From contig NZ_JACAKB010000001.1 of NCBI RefSeq assembly GCF_030326305.1, positions 309,485-373,484 on the forward strand: DNA of 64,000 bases. Direction: 5' to 3'. Position numbers and translations under genes: made by a program. This DNA comes from Myroides odoratimimus. GTDB taxonomy: Bacteria > Bacteroidota > Bacteroidia > Flavobacteriales > Flavobacteriaceae. The notes beneath the pieces are model-generated. The model had not been told where the DNA came from, did not search any database, and saw nothing but the letters and a program-made list of their open reading frames with translations. Within the stretch, counting starts at the first letter, position 1. The number at the start of each line of letters is the position of its first letter. This document shows positions 9,282 through 16,562 of this stretch, piece by piece.

Positions 9282-9372
9282 TAGGGGATTGCTTGAGGGT
9301 TTCTTGCACATTCCTTCGACAAAAGCACCTTCTAGGCAAGGAACCCCCTAGGAATGTGCTAGCAATCCCCTA
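9282..9372. repeat. Nested inverted repeat in a 478-base gene-free stretch
   Basis: TAGGGGATTGCT (9282-9293) pairs perfectly with 9361-9372, and inside it GCACATTCCT (9306-9315) pairs perfectly with 9350-9359. The stretch is richer in G and C than its surroundings. GTTTC-TTGCAC just inside could instead pair with GTGCAA-GCGAAAC at 9378-9390, so two folds compete. It may be a REP-like element or a structured RNA. The rest of 9076-9553 holds nothing I can name. Confidence 0.55.
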
Positions 9373-9553
9373 AGAAGTGCAAGCGAAACGCTCTTATCCT
9401 ATTCATTAACAACGAAATTAAAAGGAATGTATTCATTTAAAGATTTTATCTCCTACTTGTACTTTAGAGTATTCAACTATATTGATATTACTCCCAAATA
9501 ATATTACTATAGAACAATGTCAAAAGTATTTTTAATTGAATAGAGATAGTTAG

Positions 9554-10294
9554 TTACCCTGCAATATCCCATTTGTCAAATTTAAGACCTTGTTCTGTAA
9601 TATTGAAAACAAACCATTTTGTGTATTCGTATTCTGACATATATGAAGAATAACCATCACTAAAGTCTCCAAATATTTCACTGTGTTCTATGCGTCCTTC
9701 AGATAAAATAACTTGTGTTGTTGTAAATCGTATATAATAGACATATACAGCATCACCATTATCTATGCTAACTTTATTTAAACCCTCTTTTCGTGTAAAG
9801 TTAATATCATTAAGATTGCATAATCTAAAGATTTCTTTTAGAGCATTAAGCATATCTTCACTAAACTCAGTATTGTTAAAGTACCTTTTTAATTCATTAC
9901 TATTATTAGTATTTACAGCTTTCTTTATTTCTTTTAGGTCATTAATAGCCTTTGTGCGCATTGCTTTTTTTTGATCCTCTACCTTTTTGATTAGAGTTAC
10001 TTTGGCATTTTCGGTATCGTTTAGTACGATACTACTATTAGACTTAGCAGGTTTATACCAGTTCTGCATTTCGAAATAACTAGCATAGATTCCTTTAGAG
10101 AACACATAACCTTTTCGTGCTAATACTTCATTGCGCAATAAAGCAAGTTCTTCTACTGATAGGTTAGTAAGCTCTTTCTCTGTGTATTTAGTAGAACTTG
10201 GTTTGGTCTGAGCTTCTATTGATGTTGTAGCTAGTAATAGGAAAGCAGTACAACAACTGATGAAGGCATGTTTTATTAGATAAGTTCGTTTCAT
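9554..10294 (-). CDS. Exported YARHG-domain protein
   Basis: This 246-residue protein has a cleavable signal peptide (about residues 1-29, ending IEAQ). The region at about 37-85 matches the YARHG domain: LSVEELALLRNEVLARKGYVF, in two short halves VEELALLRNEVLARKG and YVF, then a YFEMQNWYKP segment. YARHG proteins are extracytoplasmic and of unknown role. The C-terminal part has alternating strands and looks like a small NTF2-like or lipocalin-like fold, which is a guess. It stands alone between the nested repeat and the AraC gene. Confidence 0.75.
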   Translation of the reverse strand: MKRTYLIKHAFISCCTAFLLLATTSIEAQTKPSSTKYTEKELTNLSVEELALLRNEVLARKGYVFSKGIYASYFEMQNWYKPAKSNSSIVLNDTENAKVTLIKKVEDQKKAMRTKAINDLKEIKKAVNTNNSNELKRYFNNTEFSEDMLNALKEIFRLCNLNDINFTRKEGLNKVSIDNGDAVYVYYIRFTTTQVILSEGRIEHSEIFGDFSDGYSSYMSEYEYTKWFVFNITEQGLKFDKWDIAG

Positions 10295-10349
10295 AGTTAT
10301 TTTAAATTGAATACTCTAAAGTAAGTAAAAACATAGTATAGTAGAATCA

Positions 10350-11138
10350 CTATTTATTCTTTCTCATCTCTAATGGACGTGTTCCTGTAAACTCACAGAA
10401 CGCATTGCTAAATGCTCCTAGAGTAACATATCCTACTGTATTGGCTATTTCGCTGACAGAGTGCTCAGTCTTCATCAGTAGTTCTATAGCTTTCACGATA
10501 CGCAATGCTTTTAAGTATTGTAAGAAGGAGATTTGTAATTCAGCTTGGAAGAGGCGTGATACAGAGCGTTCACTCATATTAAACTTGTTGCTGATATCCG
10601 TCAGCGTTAATGGAAGTCCAAAACTACTGTCTAGATAGTCTGTTATCTTAGTAATGCGTGGATTATCACTAAAAGGAAGTTGTAACTGTATATTCTTATT
10701 GATAAAAGTGGGTAGAATATTTTTTAAAGCTTGTAGAAAAACAAAATTAGGCGTGTCTTGATTGACCATCTTATCATGCCAACACACTGTATATGCTATC
10801 ATCTCTATTAATAGATCTGAAGCCGCGTATATCCCTAGTGTAGTATAAAAAGGATCATTATCATCATCATGGGTATAAAAATACAAGGAGTGAAGCACAG
10901 TAGCAGAGTTACTTAATCTCAAAATATGTGGTACGCCCTCAGGGATCCAAAAGAAGTACTTCGCGGGTACAACATAAGTGACATTGTCTACAGTCACATA
11001 AGTTATTCCTCCTTCTACATATGTGAGTTGTCCTTTTTGATGTTGATGTAAAGGATATCTTTTTGTCGATTTCTCATGATTGATAAATACGCCTTCTTCT
11101 ATACTATCGATAAACTCTAAGGAATCGATGATCTTCAT
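10350..11138 (-). CDS. AraC-family transcriptional regulator
   Basis: The protein has an N-terminal cupin-like sensor domain (HQHQKGQLTYVEGG, and WIPEGVPHIL near residue 70) and a C-terminal pair of helix-turn-helix motifs (LTLTDISNKFNMSERSVSRLF, then VSEIANTVGYVTLGAF). I chose ATG 11138 (262 aa) because the frame extends upstream only through a likely promoter, CAAAAGTA at 11163-11170. It is divergent from the TolC-HlyD-MFS operon with 130 bases between starts, and probably controls that operon and itself in response to a small ligand (inference). Confidence 0.88.
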   Translation of the reverse strand: MKIIDSLEFIDSIEEGVFINHEKSTKRYPLHQHQKGQLTYVEGGITYVTVDNVTYVVPAKYFFWIPEGVPHILRLSNSATVLHSLYFYTHDDDNDPFYTTLGIYAASDLLIEMIAYTVCWHDKMVNQDTPNFVFLQALKNILPTFINKNIQLQLPFSDNPRITKITDYLDSSFGLPLTLTDISNKFNMSERSVSRLFQAELQISFLQYLKALRIVKAIELLMKTEHSVSEIANTVGYVTLGAFSNAFCEFTGTRPLEMRKNK

Positions 11139-11162
11139 TGTAGTGTTTCTTTTTAATGAGCG

Positions 11163-11170
11163 CAAAAGTA
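11163..11170 (-). promoter_or_regulatory. -7 element for the AraC-type gene
   Basis: On the minus strand this reads TACTTTTG, matching TAnnTTTG, 25 bases before the chosen ATG. No good -33 box is seen, which fits an activator-dependent or weak promoter. A second TACTTTTG at 11241-11248 on the plus strand is placed correctly for the efflux operon. Confidence 0.45.
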
Positions 11171-11268
11171 TATAATGATTTTGTCTGTTTTGAATAAAAA
11201 AATGACTATTTAAGAAATACAAGATATATCGTACTCATTTTACTTTTGTCCGATTTTAAAAACAACGT

Positions 11269-12606
11269 ATGAAACTTGGGGATTTCCACTTATTAGCTGT
11301 ACTCACCAGCTGTGTTACTATGGGGTATTGTCAGAGTACTACTCTATCAATTTCCAACAAGGATACAATACAACTCAGTATTCAAGAGATTTGGGAACAA
11401 ACAGATCTTAGTAGTAAAAGAAGCTTGATTCAAGCCAAAGATCTACAGATCAGAAAAGAGAATACGGATGATGCACGCATCGGTAGATATCCAGTGTTTA
11501 ATGCCTTCGGTAAAGCAGAAAAGGCAAGTAATATCCCTGTCTATACAAATGGAATATTTAATAAACCCGAACAACATGATGTGATACATACGCTCTATAA
11601 TACTGGAGTGTCTATGTACTTAAATCTATATAGTGGCAATAGACAAAATCTAGAAATAGAAGAGCGAAAAACTTTAGAAGCTAAAGCGAATATTGAGGCA
11701 GATATGACTAAATCAGAAGTTCGGTTAGAGGCGATCAAGAGTTATTTGGCTTTAGCGAAACTATCTCGTTTTAAAAAAGTGATTACACAAGATATTGCCG
11801 AACATAAAGAGCAGTTAATCGAAATAGAACATTTATATAAGAATGGAGTAGTGTTAAAGAGTGATGTACTTCGTGCGACTATGGAAATCTCGAAGAGAGA
11901 AATGACCTTAGTACAACTCCAAAACGATCTCTCTATAGAAAACCAAAAGTTGGTTATATTGACAGGACGTAAGGATACAGATTTTATTAAACCACAAGAT
12001 TCCTTTAATGAAGAACTATTCTTAGAATCTTATGATGAGGCTTTAGATATTGCCTTAGAACACGGGTTTAAACACCTGCTGTCAGAGGAGAGCTTGGTAT
12101 TAAGTGATATCGAACAGAAAAAGGTGAAAGCTAATACTAAACCTAGTATTGGCTTAATAGGAAACTTCACTATGGCTAATCCACAAATATTCTTGTATCC
12201 GTATAATCCTAGTTGGTACAGTTTAGGGACTATCGGAGTACAGGTATCATTTCCTATTTCTAATTTATATCAGAATGTACACAAGGTTCGCAGTCGTGCT
12301 TTAGAACATGAGAAAGAGGAGTTACAACATCAATATGTACAAGATCAAATAAAAGAAGAGGTACAACAGGCATATTTAAGATATCAAGAATCATTGGTAC
12401 AGATAGAGGTATGTACGAAGAATAAAGAACATGCGGCAGAGAATGCACGTATTACTAAGAGTACTTATTTTAATAAAATTTCTTTGCTTACAGATTTATT
12501 AGATGCTGATGTACAACATTTACAAACACAATTTGAACTAGAAGCTGCCAAGTTAGACAGCATTTATAAATACTATACTCTTCAATTCGCTAAAGGCTTA
12601 TTATAA
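11269..12606 (+). CDS. TolC-family outer-membrane efflux protein
   Basis: This 445-residue protein has a signal peptide and long helical, heptad-rich stretches in two halves, the pattern of the TolC alpha-helical tunnel with short barrel segments (SVSMYLNLYSG-like and IGVQVSFPISNLY). It would form the outer-membrane channel of a tripartite exporter. Its TAA shares one base with the ATG of the HlyD-like gene, so the two are translationally coupled. It is the first gene of an AraC-controlled three-gene operon. Confidence 0.88.
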   Translation: MKLGDFHLLAVLTSCVTMGYCQSTTLSISNKDTIQLSIQEIWEQTDLSSKRSLIQAKDLQIRKENTDDARIGRYPVFNAFGKAEKASNIPVYTNGIFNKPEQHDVIHTLYNTGVSMYLNLYSGNRQNLEIEERKTLEAKANIEADMTKSEVRLEAIKSYLALAKLSRFKKVITQDIAEHKEQLIEIEHLYKNGVVLKSDVLRATMEISKREMTLVQLQNDLSIENQKLVILTGRKDTDFIKPQDSFNEELFLESYDEALDIALEHGFKHLLSEESLVLSDIEQKKVKANTKPSIGLIGNFTMANPQIFLYPYNPSWYSLGTIGVQVSFPISNLYQNVHKVRSRALEHEKEELQHQYVQDQIKEEVQQAYLRYQESLVQIEVCTKNKEHAAENARITKSTYFNKISLLTDLLDADVQHLQTQFELEAAKLDSIYKYYTLQFAKGLL

Positions 12607-13679
12607 TGGATATTAAAACTCGTATTAAAATTACAGATCGCCTAATCACACGTATTACGCGCTATCTAGCTTCTATTATTATTTTGATAGGAAGTCTTTG
12701 GGGAATTCACACACTATGGATGTATTGGAAATATGAACAAACTAATGATGCTCAAGTACAAGAGTATATTAATCCTGTTATTTCTAGAGTAGGAGGATTC
12801 TTAACAGAAGTGCGCTTTGAGGAGAATCAAATAGTGAATAAAGGAGATACCCTATTAGTAGTGGATAATCGAGAGTACATTTATGATCAAGCGACTACTT
12901 CTGCTGAGATAGCGAAACAGTATGCATTGATAAAGGAATTAGACGCTCGTCAATATACATTGTCTCAAACAGCCGCCGCCGCAAAAAGCCAAATCCAAGG
13001 GAGAGAATCTAAATATCATCAACAGGAGTTGGATTATCAGCGATATAAGAAACTCTATGAAGAAGATGCAGCTACTGCACAAATGCTAGAGGAGAAACAG
13101 GCACAATTAAATATAGGACAGAGTGATTATAATACTAGTGTAGAGCACGCTCGAGCTGCTACAGCTAGTATAGCAGATATTGAAGCACAGAAACAAGTTT
13201 TGTTAAAAGAGATTACTCGATTACAAGAACTTGAGAAGTATAAGAATCTGACTGTAGGTTATACCGTTATCACTGCACCTTATAGAGGGAGAATGGGGAA
13301 GAGGAGCATTGACTTAGGTCAGATGATTTCTGTAGGTCAGGTGCTTACCTATATCGTTAATGACGAAACACCGAAGTGGATTATTGCTAATTTTAAAGAA
13401 ACACAAATACGCAATATACAGATAGGTCATCAGGTAGAGGTAGTCGCAGATGCTTATCCTGATAGACAGTTTATAGGAAAGGTTATTTCTATAGCTCCAG
13501 CTACTGGCTCTAGTTTTTCTTTATTACCACCAGATAATGCCACAGGTAACTTTGTAAAGATTGTACAGCGTATTCCTGTACGTATAGAAATAATATCACC
13601 TACTGATTCGGAAGAATTATTAAAAGCGGGTATGAATGTCAATGTTTTTATAGCTAAAAAACAATCTAATGCAAAATAA
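12606..13679 (+). CDS. HlyD/EmrA-family membrane fusion protein
   Basis: This 357-residue adaptor has a short cytoplasmic N-terminus, one membrane helix (about 18-40), a split lipoyl/biotinyl-like domain around a long coiled coil (about 85-205), and a beta-barrel domain (about 220-350). TVITAPYRGRMGKRSIDLGQ is the usual second lipoyl half. It bridges the MFS pump and the TolC channel. It overlaps the pump gene by 11 bases. The pairing with a DHA2-like MFS makes it EmrA-type. Confidence 0.9.
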   Translation: MDIKTRIKITDRLITRITRYLASIIILIGSLWGIHTLWMYWKYEQTNDAQVQEYINPVISRVGGFLTEVRFEENQIVNKGDTLLVVDNREYIYDQATTSAEIAKQYALIKELDARQYTLSQTAAAAKSQIQGRESKYHQQELDYQRYKKLYEEDAATAQMLEEKQAQLNIGQSDYNTSVEHARAATASIADIEAQKQVLLKEITRLQELEKYKNLTVGYTVITAPYRGRMGKRSIDLGQMISVGQVLTYIVNDETPKWIIANFKETQIRNIQIGHQVEVVADAYPDRQFIGKVISIAPATGSSFSLLPPDNATGNFVKIVQRIPVRIEIISPTDSEELLKAGMNVNVFIAKKQSNAK

Positions 13680-15264
13680 CGAAGCGTCTCAGTTATTCGT
13701 TGATTGGATTCCAGAGTGGATGATACACGTCATTCTTTTTGTACTTTTAATGCCGAGTATTGTCTTGTTTTTCCTGCCAGCTGCTAATGCTACAGCAGCT
13801 GCAGGATACTTTGGATGTGATTCACGAGACATTCAGTTTTCTGTGTCTCTATTGTATGCAGGTTTTGTCTCTTTTTATAGTTTAGAACGACGTTTCTTTA
13901 CGTATTTAGCGACTAAAGAATACTTTATTCTATTTAATGTCTTACAGATAGTAGGCTGTATAGTACTGTATAATGTACAAGCGCTATGCATTGTTTTTCC
14001 TGTTCGCTTTTTACAAGGAATGTTATTTGCTAGTACAGTTAATCTATCTATTTCTACATTATATGTCCGTTTAGATAGTTCTAAAGCTAGGGAGATTAGC
14101 TTCTCGTGCTTCTACGGTATTTTGATTTGTGCAACACCCTTTAATCAATTAATTACTTCAGATTTAGTAGATCAGTACGACTATTCCTTTTTGTATAAGA
14201 TAGCTTCTTTTTCTTTTATACCAGGGTTAATATTAATTATGCTGACTATGCGCTTTGTACGTCTCCAGCGTAAACTGCCATTGTATAGTCTAGATTGGGA
14301 GAGCTTTGTGTTATTTTCAGTAGTGGTAGTACTATTTGGATATCTTACTATTTATGGGCAACAGTATTATTGGTTTGAAGATCGCGATATTCGTTTAATA
14401 GGATTGACGATCTTGATTACCTTATTCTTCTTTGTATGGAGACAAAAGCATTTGAAGAGACCTTATATTAATTGGCATGTATGGAAGTATCGCAACTTTA
14501 AGATAGGATTGTTCTTATTGTTTATTCTTTATATCTGTCGTTTTGCATCAGGGATTACAAATACACATTTTATTAACTCACTTCATTTAGACCCTAGGCA
14601 TCTTTCTTATCTAAATAGCTTTAATTTAATAGGACTTGTGACAGGAGTGATACTTGCATGTGTTTGGTTGATTAATCGTCGTCCTATGCGCTTTATATGG
14701 AGTCTAGGATTTATTGCGCTGTTTTTGTTTCACGTGGGGATGTATATGCAGTTTGCCCCTAGTGCTAATCCAGATGATTATTATCTTCTTTTGTTTTGTC
14801 AAGGTTTAGGAGTAGGAGTTTTAATGGTGCCTATTATAGTTTATTGTGTTACTTCAGTACCTGTATCACTTAGTGCTTCTGCGGCTGCTGTATGTTTAGG
14901 TGTGCGCTACTTTGGTTATACATGTAGTATAGCGATTATGAATTATTATAGTTTGTACAGTTCTAATCGTCACTTAAGTCGTTTCTCAGATTATTTGAAT
15001 ATAGCTAATCCTATACTACAGACTAAGCTTACTCAGAATACTATGAAGTTAAAAAGTAGAGGTATGCCCAGTTCTATAGCTGAGAAAGCAAGTGAAAAGA
15101 TAATGTTATCTGATCTTAGCAAACAAATAGAGTTGAGGTATGCAATGGATTACTTCGAGATACTTAGTTTACTTTTATTAGTGATTATCATCTTAGTACT
15201 ATTCACACCTTATTTAAGTAAAACATGGGTTTACTTAAAATCAAAAAGTGTTTCACCCTTTTAG
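13669..15264 (+). CDS. MFS efflux transporter of the EmrB/DHA2 type
   Basis: This 531-residue protein has about 12-14 predicted membrane helices spread over its whole length. With the preceding HlyD- and TolC-like proteins it would form an EmrAB-TolC type proton-driven exporter of hydrophobic compounds; the actual substrate is unknown. The classic motif A between helices 2 and 3 is weak here, so it is a divergent member. It ends the operon and is followed by a terminator at 15285-15320. Confidence 0.85.
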   Translation: MQNNEASQLFVDWIPEWMIHVILFVLLMPSIVLFFLPAANATAAAGYFGCDSRDIQFSVSLLYAGFVSFYSLERRFFTYLATKEYFILFNVLQIVGCIVLYNVQALCIVFPVRFLQGMLFASTVNLSISTLYVRLDSSKAREISFSCFYGILICATPFNQLITSDLVDQYDYSFLYKIASFSFIPGLILIMLTMRFVRLQRKLPLYSLDWESFVLFSVVVVLFGYLTIYGQQYYWFEDRDIRLIGLTILITLFFFVWRQKHLKRPYINWHVWKYRNFKIGLFLLFILYICRFASGITNTHFINSLHLDPRHLSYLNSFNLIGLVTGVILACVWLINRRPMRFIWSLGFIALFLFHVGMYMQFAPSANPDDYYLLLFCQGLGVGVLMVPIIVYCVTSVPVSLSASAAAVCLGVRYFGYTCSIAIMNYYSLYSSNRHLSRFSDYLNIANPILQTKLTQNTMKLKSRGMPSSIAEKASEKIMLSDLSKQIELRYAMDYFEILSLLLLVIIILVLFTPYLSKTWVYLKSKSVSPF

Positions 15265-15284
15265 TTTTATATTTTTTTTCAAAA

Positions 15285-15320
15285 AAGTAGGAGAGTCGTC
15301 TAGTACTCTTCTGCTTTTTA
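15285..15320. terminator. Terminator of the efflux operon
   Basis: AAGTAGGAGAGT (15285-15296) pairs with ACTCTTCTGCTT (15305-15316) through 12 pairs, two of them G-T, with an A-run before and a T-run after. Confidence 0.75.
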
Positions 15321-15330
15321 GTTAAGGTCA

Positions 15331-15362
15331 AAAAAAAATCCTAAGCGTTAACTAAGGACTTT
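15331..15362 (-). terminator. Terminator of the conserved AAGCGTTA type
   Basis: TCCTAAG and CTAAGGA pair with one mismatch around CGTTAA, and a run of T follows on the minus strand. It lies 17 bases past the hypothetical gene ending at 15379. The same sequence type recurs after the tRNA-Leu genes and at 16214. Confidence 0.7.
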
Positions 15363-15378
15363 ATATATTTAATGTTTC

Positions 15379-15759
15379 TTAACCATTGTTTAGTTCTGAA
15401 TTCCAATTAATAAAGTCTTCTGCTTTTAAAGTAGTAAGTTTTGTGTATACATATTTTGCTAATGCTTTTTCACTACTAGAATGACTCAGTTTAGTACTGA
15501 TCTCAGTAATTCCCTTTTCTTCTTTAAAGATGTTGTTTTTGGTACAGTTTACATAAGAGTCATAATTGTTACTAACTATGTCTGTAGGACTTAGGTTGAG
15601 AGATATTATTCCATATTCATATAAAAAATCATCAAAAAAACCATAATAGGTATTACGTTTACTATCTAAAAATTTTTGATTGATATAATGAATTGTTTCA
15701 GAAGAACTTCTTTGGAAGTACTCTGCAATAACTTTGTTGAATGTAGTATAAGTATCCAT
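15379..15759 (-). CDS. Hypothetical protein
   Basis: This 126-residue protein is soluble, rich in Tyr, Asn and Ser, and without a signal peptide, membrane helix or motif I recognise. The start is the only plausible ATG, at 15759. It stands alone and has its own terminator. Its AT-rich surroundings and position between the efflux operon and the mobile element suggest accessory DNA, but nothing ties it to the element itself. Confidence 0.5.
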   Translation of the reverse strand: MDTYTTFNKVIAEYFQRSSSETIHYINQKFLDSKRNTYYGFFDDFLYEYGIISLNLSPTDIVSNNYDSYVNCTKNNIFKEEKGITEISTKLSHSSSEKALAKYVYTKLTTLKAEDFINWNSELNNG

Positions 15760-15893
15760 AAATTTGGTTTTAATGCATTATGCACAAAAATATGGAAAAA
15801 AAATATTAAACTTAATAAATAACTTATAGTTTAAGTATATTATTCCATTTCTTTATTCTTATTAAACAGAAAAAAGAAATGGGATAATATACA

Positions 15894-15920
15894 AAAGACT
15901 GTCTTGTTAGGACAGTCTTT
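15894..15920. terminator. Perfect hairpin terminator
   Basis: AAAGACTGTC (15894-15903) pairs perfectly with 15911-15920 around a 7-base loop. It sits 8 bases past the stop of the minus-strand open frame at 15929-16183, which is the best hint that this frame is, or was, a gene. A second stem, CCATTTCTTT with AAAGAAATGG, lies at about 15845-15882. Confidence 0.75.
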
Positions 15921-15928
15921 CTTTTATA

Positions 15929-16183
15929 TTAATGCTTTACAGATTTGGATTTAGGACATACTGTTTTCGATTTTAATTCGTGTACGTAGTTCTTCATATT
16001 TCCCTCCATTTCTTTGTTAATGTTTAAAGTTGTATTATTAATTTTAATATTATTTTGACTAGATTCTTTAAATGACCCAATAAATTGAGTAGTATAAGTG
16101 TAAGATTGTATACAATAAAATATAGTGAAAATTAACAGTTTAACCTTTGTCCAAATCTGGGGCTTGTTACCAACAAAATTATT
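15929..16183 (-). other. Open frame without a normal start: possible small exported protein or remnant
   Basis: On the minus strand 85 codons are open from a stop at 16184-16186 to TAA at 15929. The first third reads like a signal peptide (KLLIFTIFYCIQS) and the rest is Asn/Lys-rich. There is no ATG, GTG or TTG before that segment; the first ATGs (16009 and 15997, the latter behind GGAGGGAAAT) would make only 26 or 22 residues. Either an unusual start is used, or the front was lost. A good terminator follows its stop. Confidence 0.3.
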
Positions 16184-16213
16184 TTAGAAAACTAATTTTC
16201 TATTTTTAAACAG

Positions 16214-16244
16214 AAAAAATCCTAAGCGTTAACTTAGGATTTTC
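16214..16244 (-). terminator. Orphan tRNA-Leu-type terminator at the left end of the mobile element
   Basis: AATCCTAAG and CTTAGGATT pair around CGTTAA, followed on the minus strand by a T-run. The sequence and its distance to GTACTC match those found after the tRNA-Leu copies at 30519, 30992 and 31705. It most likely was the terminator of the tRNA-Leu gene now lying at 30092-30177, pushed 13.8 kb away by integration. Confidence 0.75.
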
Positions 16245-16246
16245 TT

Positions 16247-16252
16247 GTACTC
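16247..16252. other. Left attachment core (attL)
   Basis: GTACTC is shared with the right junction at 30091-30096 and with the 3' end of every tRNA-Leu copy here. Left of it is host terminator sequence; right of it the sequence (CCGAAGGGAC) no longer matches the tRNA. The exact 2-base crossover within the six cannot be told. Confidence 0.7.
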
Positions 16253-16321
16253 CCGAAGGGACAAATATCGAACAATTTTATTGAAGATGTCGAACGTTTT
16301 CAGGAATTATTTCAGGAATGA
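16253..16321 (+). other. Detached 3' tail of the recombinase reading frame
   Basis: If the element is closed into a circle through GTACTC, the recombinase frame at 30091 (GTA CTC) continues here without a shift for 22 sense codons, starting Pro-Lys-Gly-Gln and ending FQELFQE, then TGA at 16319-16321. Ten bases later comes a 13-bp terminator hairpin. In the integrated state this stretch has no start codon and is not expected to be translated. The joined frame and the terminator placement are seen directly; its use in the circle is inference. Confidence 0.65.
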
Positions 16322-16331
16322 GATTAAATGT

Positions 16332-16367
16332 AAAAACCTACATCTTGATTTAGGATGTAGGTTTTTT
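16332..16367 (+). terminator. Strong terminator just inside the left end of the element
   Basis: AAAAACCTACATC (16332-16344) pairs perfectly with GATGTAGGTTTTT (16354-16366) around a 9-base loop. No plus-strand gene precedes it in the integrated state; it makes sense as the end of the recombinase transcript in the circular form. A second small hairpin, AAAGAGG/CCTCTTT at 16388-16406, could end the drmB transcript from the other side. Confidence 0.85.
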
Positions 16368-16562
16368 ATTTAAGTTTATAATTGGAGAAAGAGGGTTAGC
16401 CTCTTTTAATTTGTATGCTTTATAAATAGGGATGTTCACTTTTTAAATTGCGGTTAGCACCTTATTCGGAAAGTTATAAACTATGATTGAAATTGTTTTA
16501 ATACTGATATAAAGAAAAAATAATTTATCTTATCTTATCTGTCCAGTTTAGTATAAGCCTTT

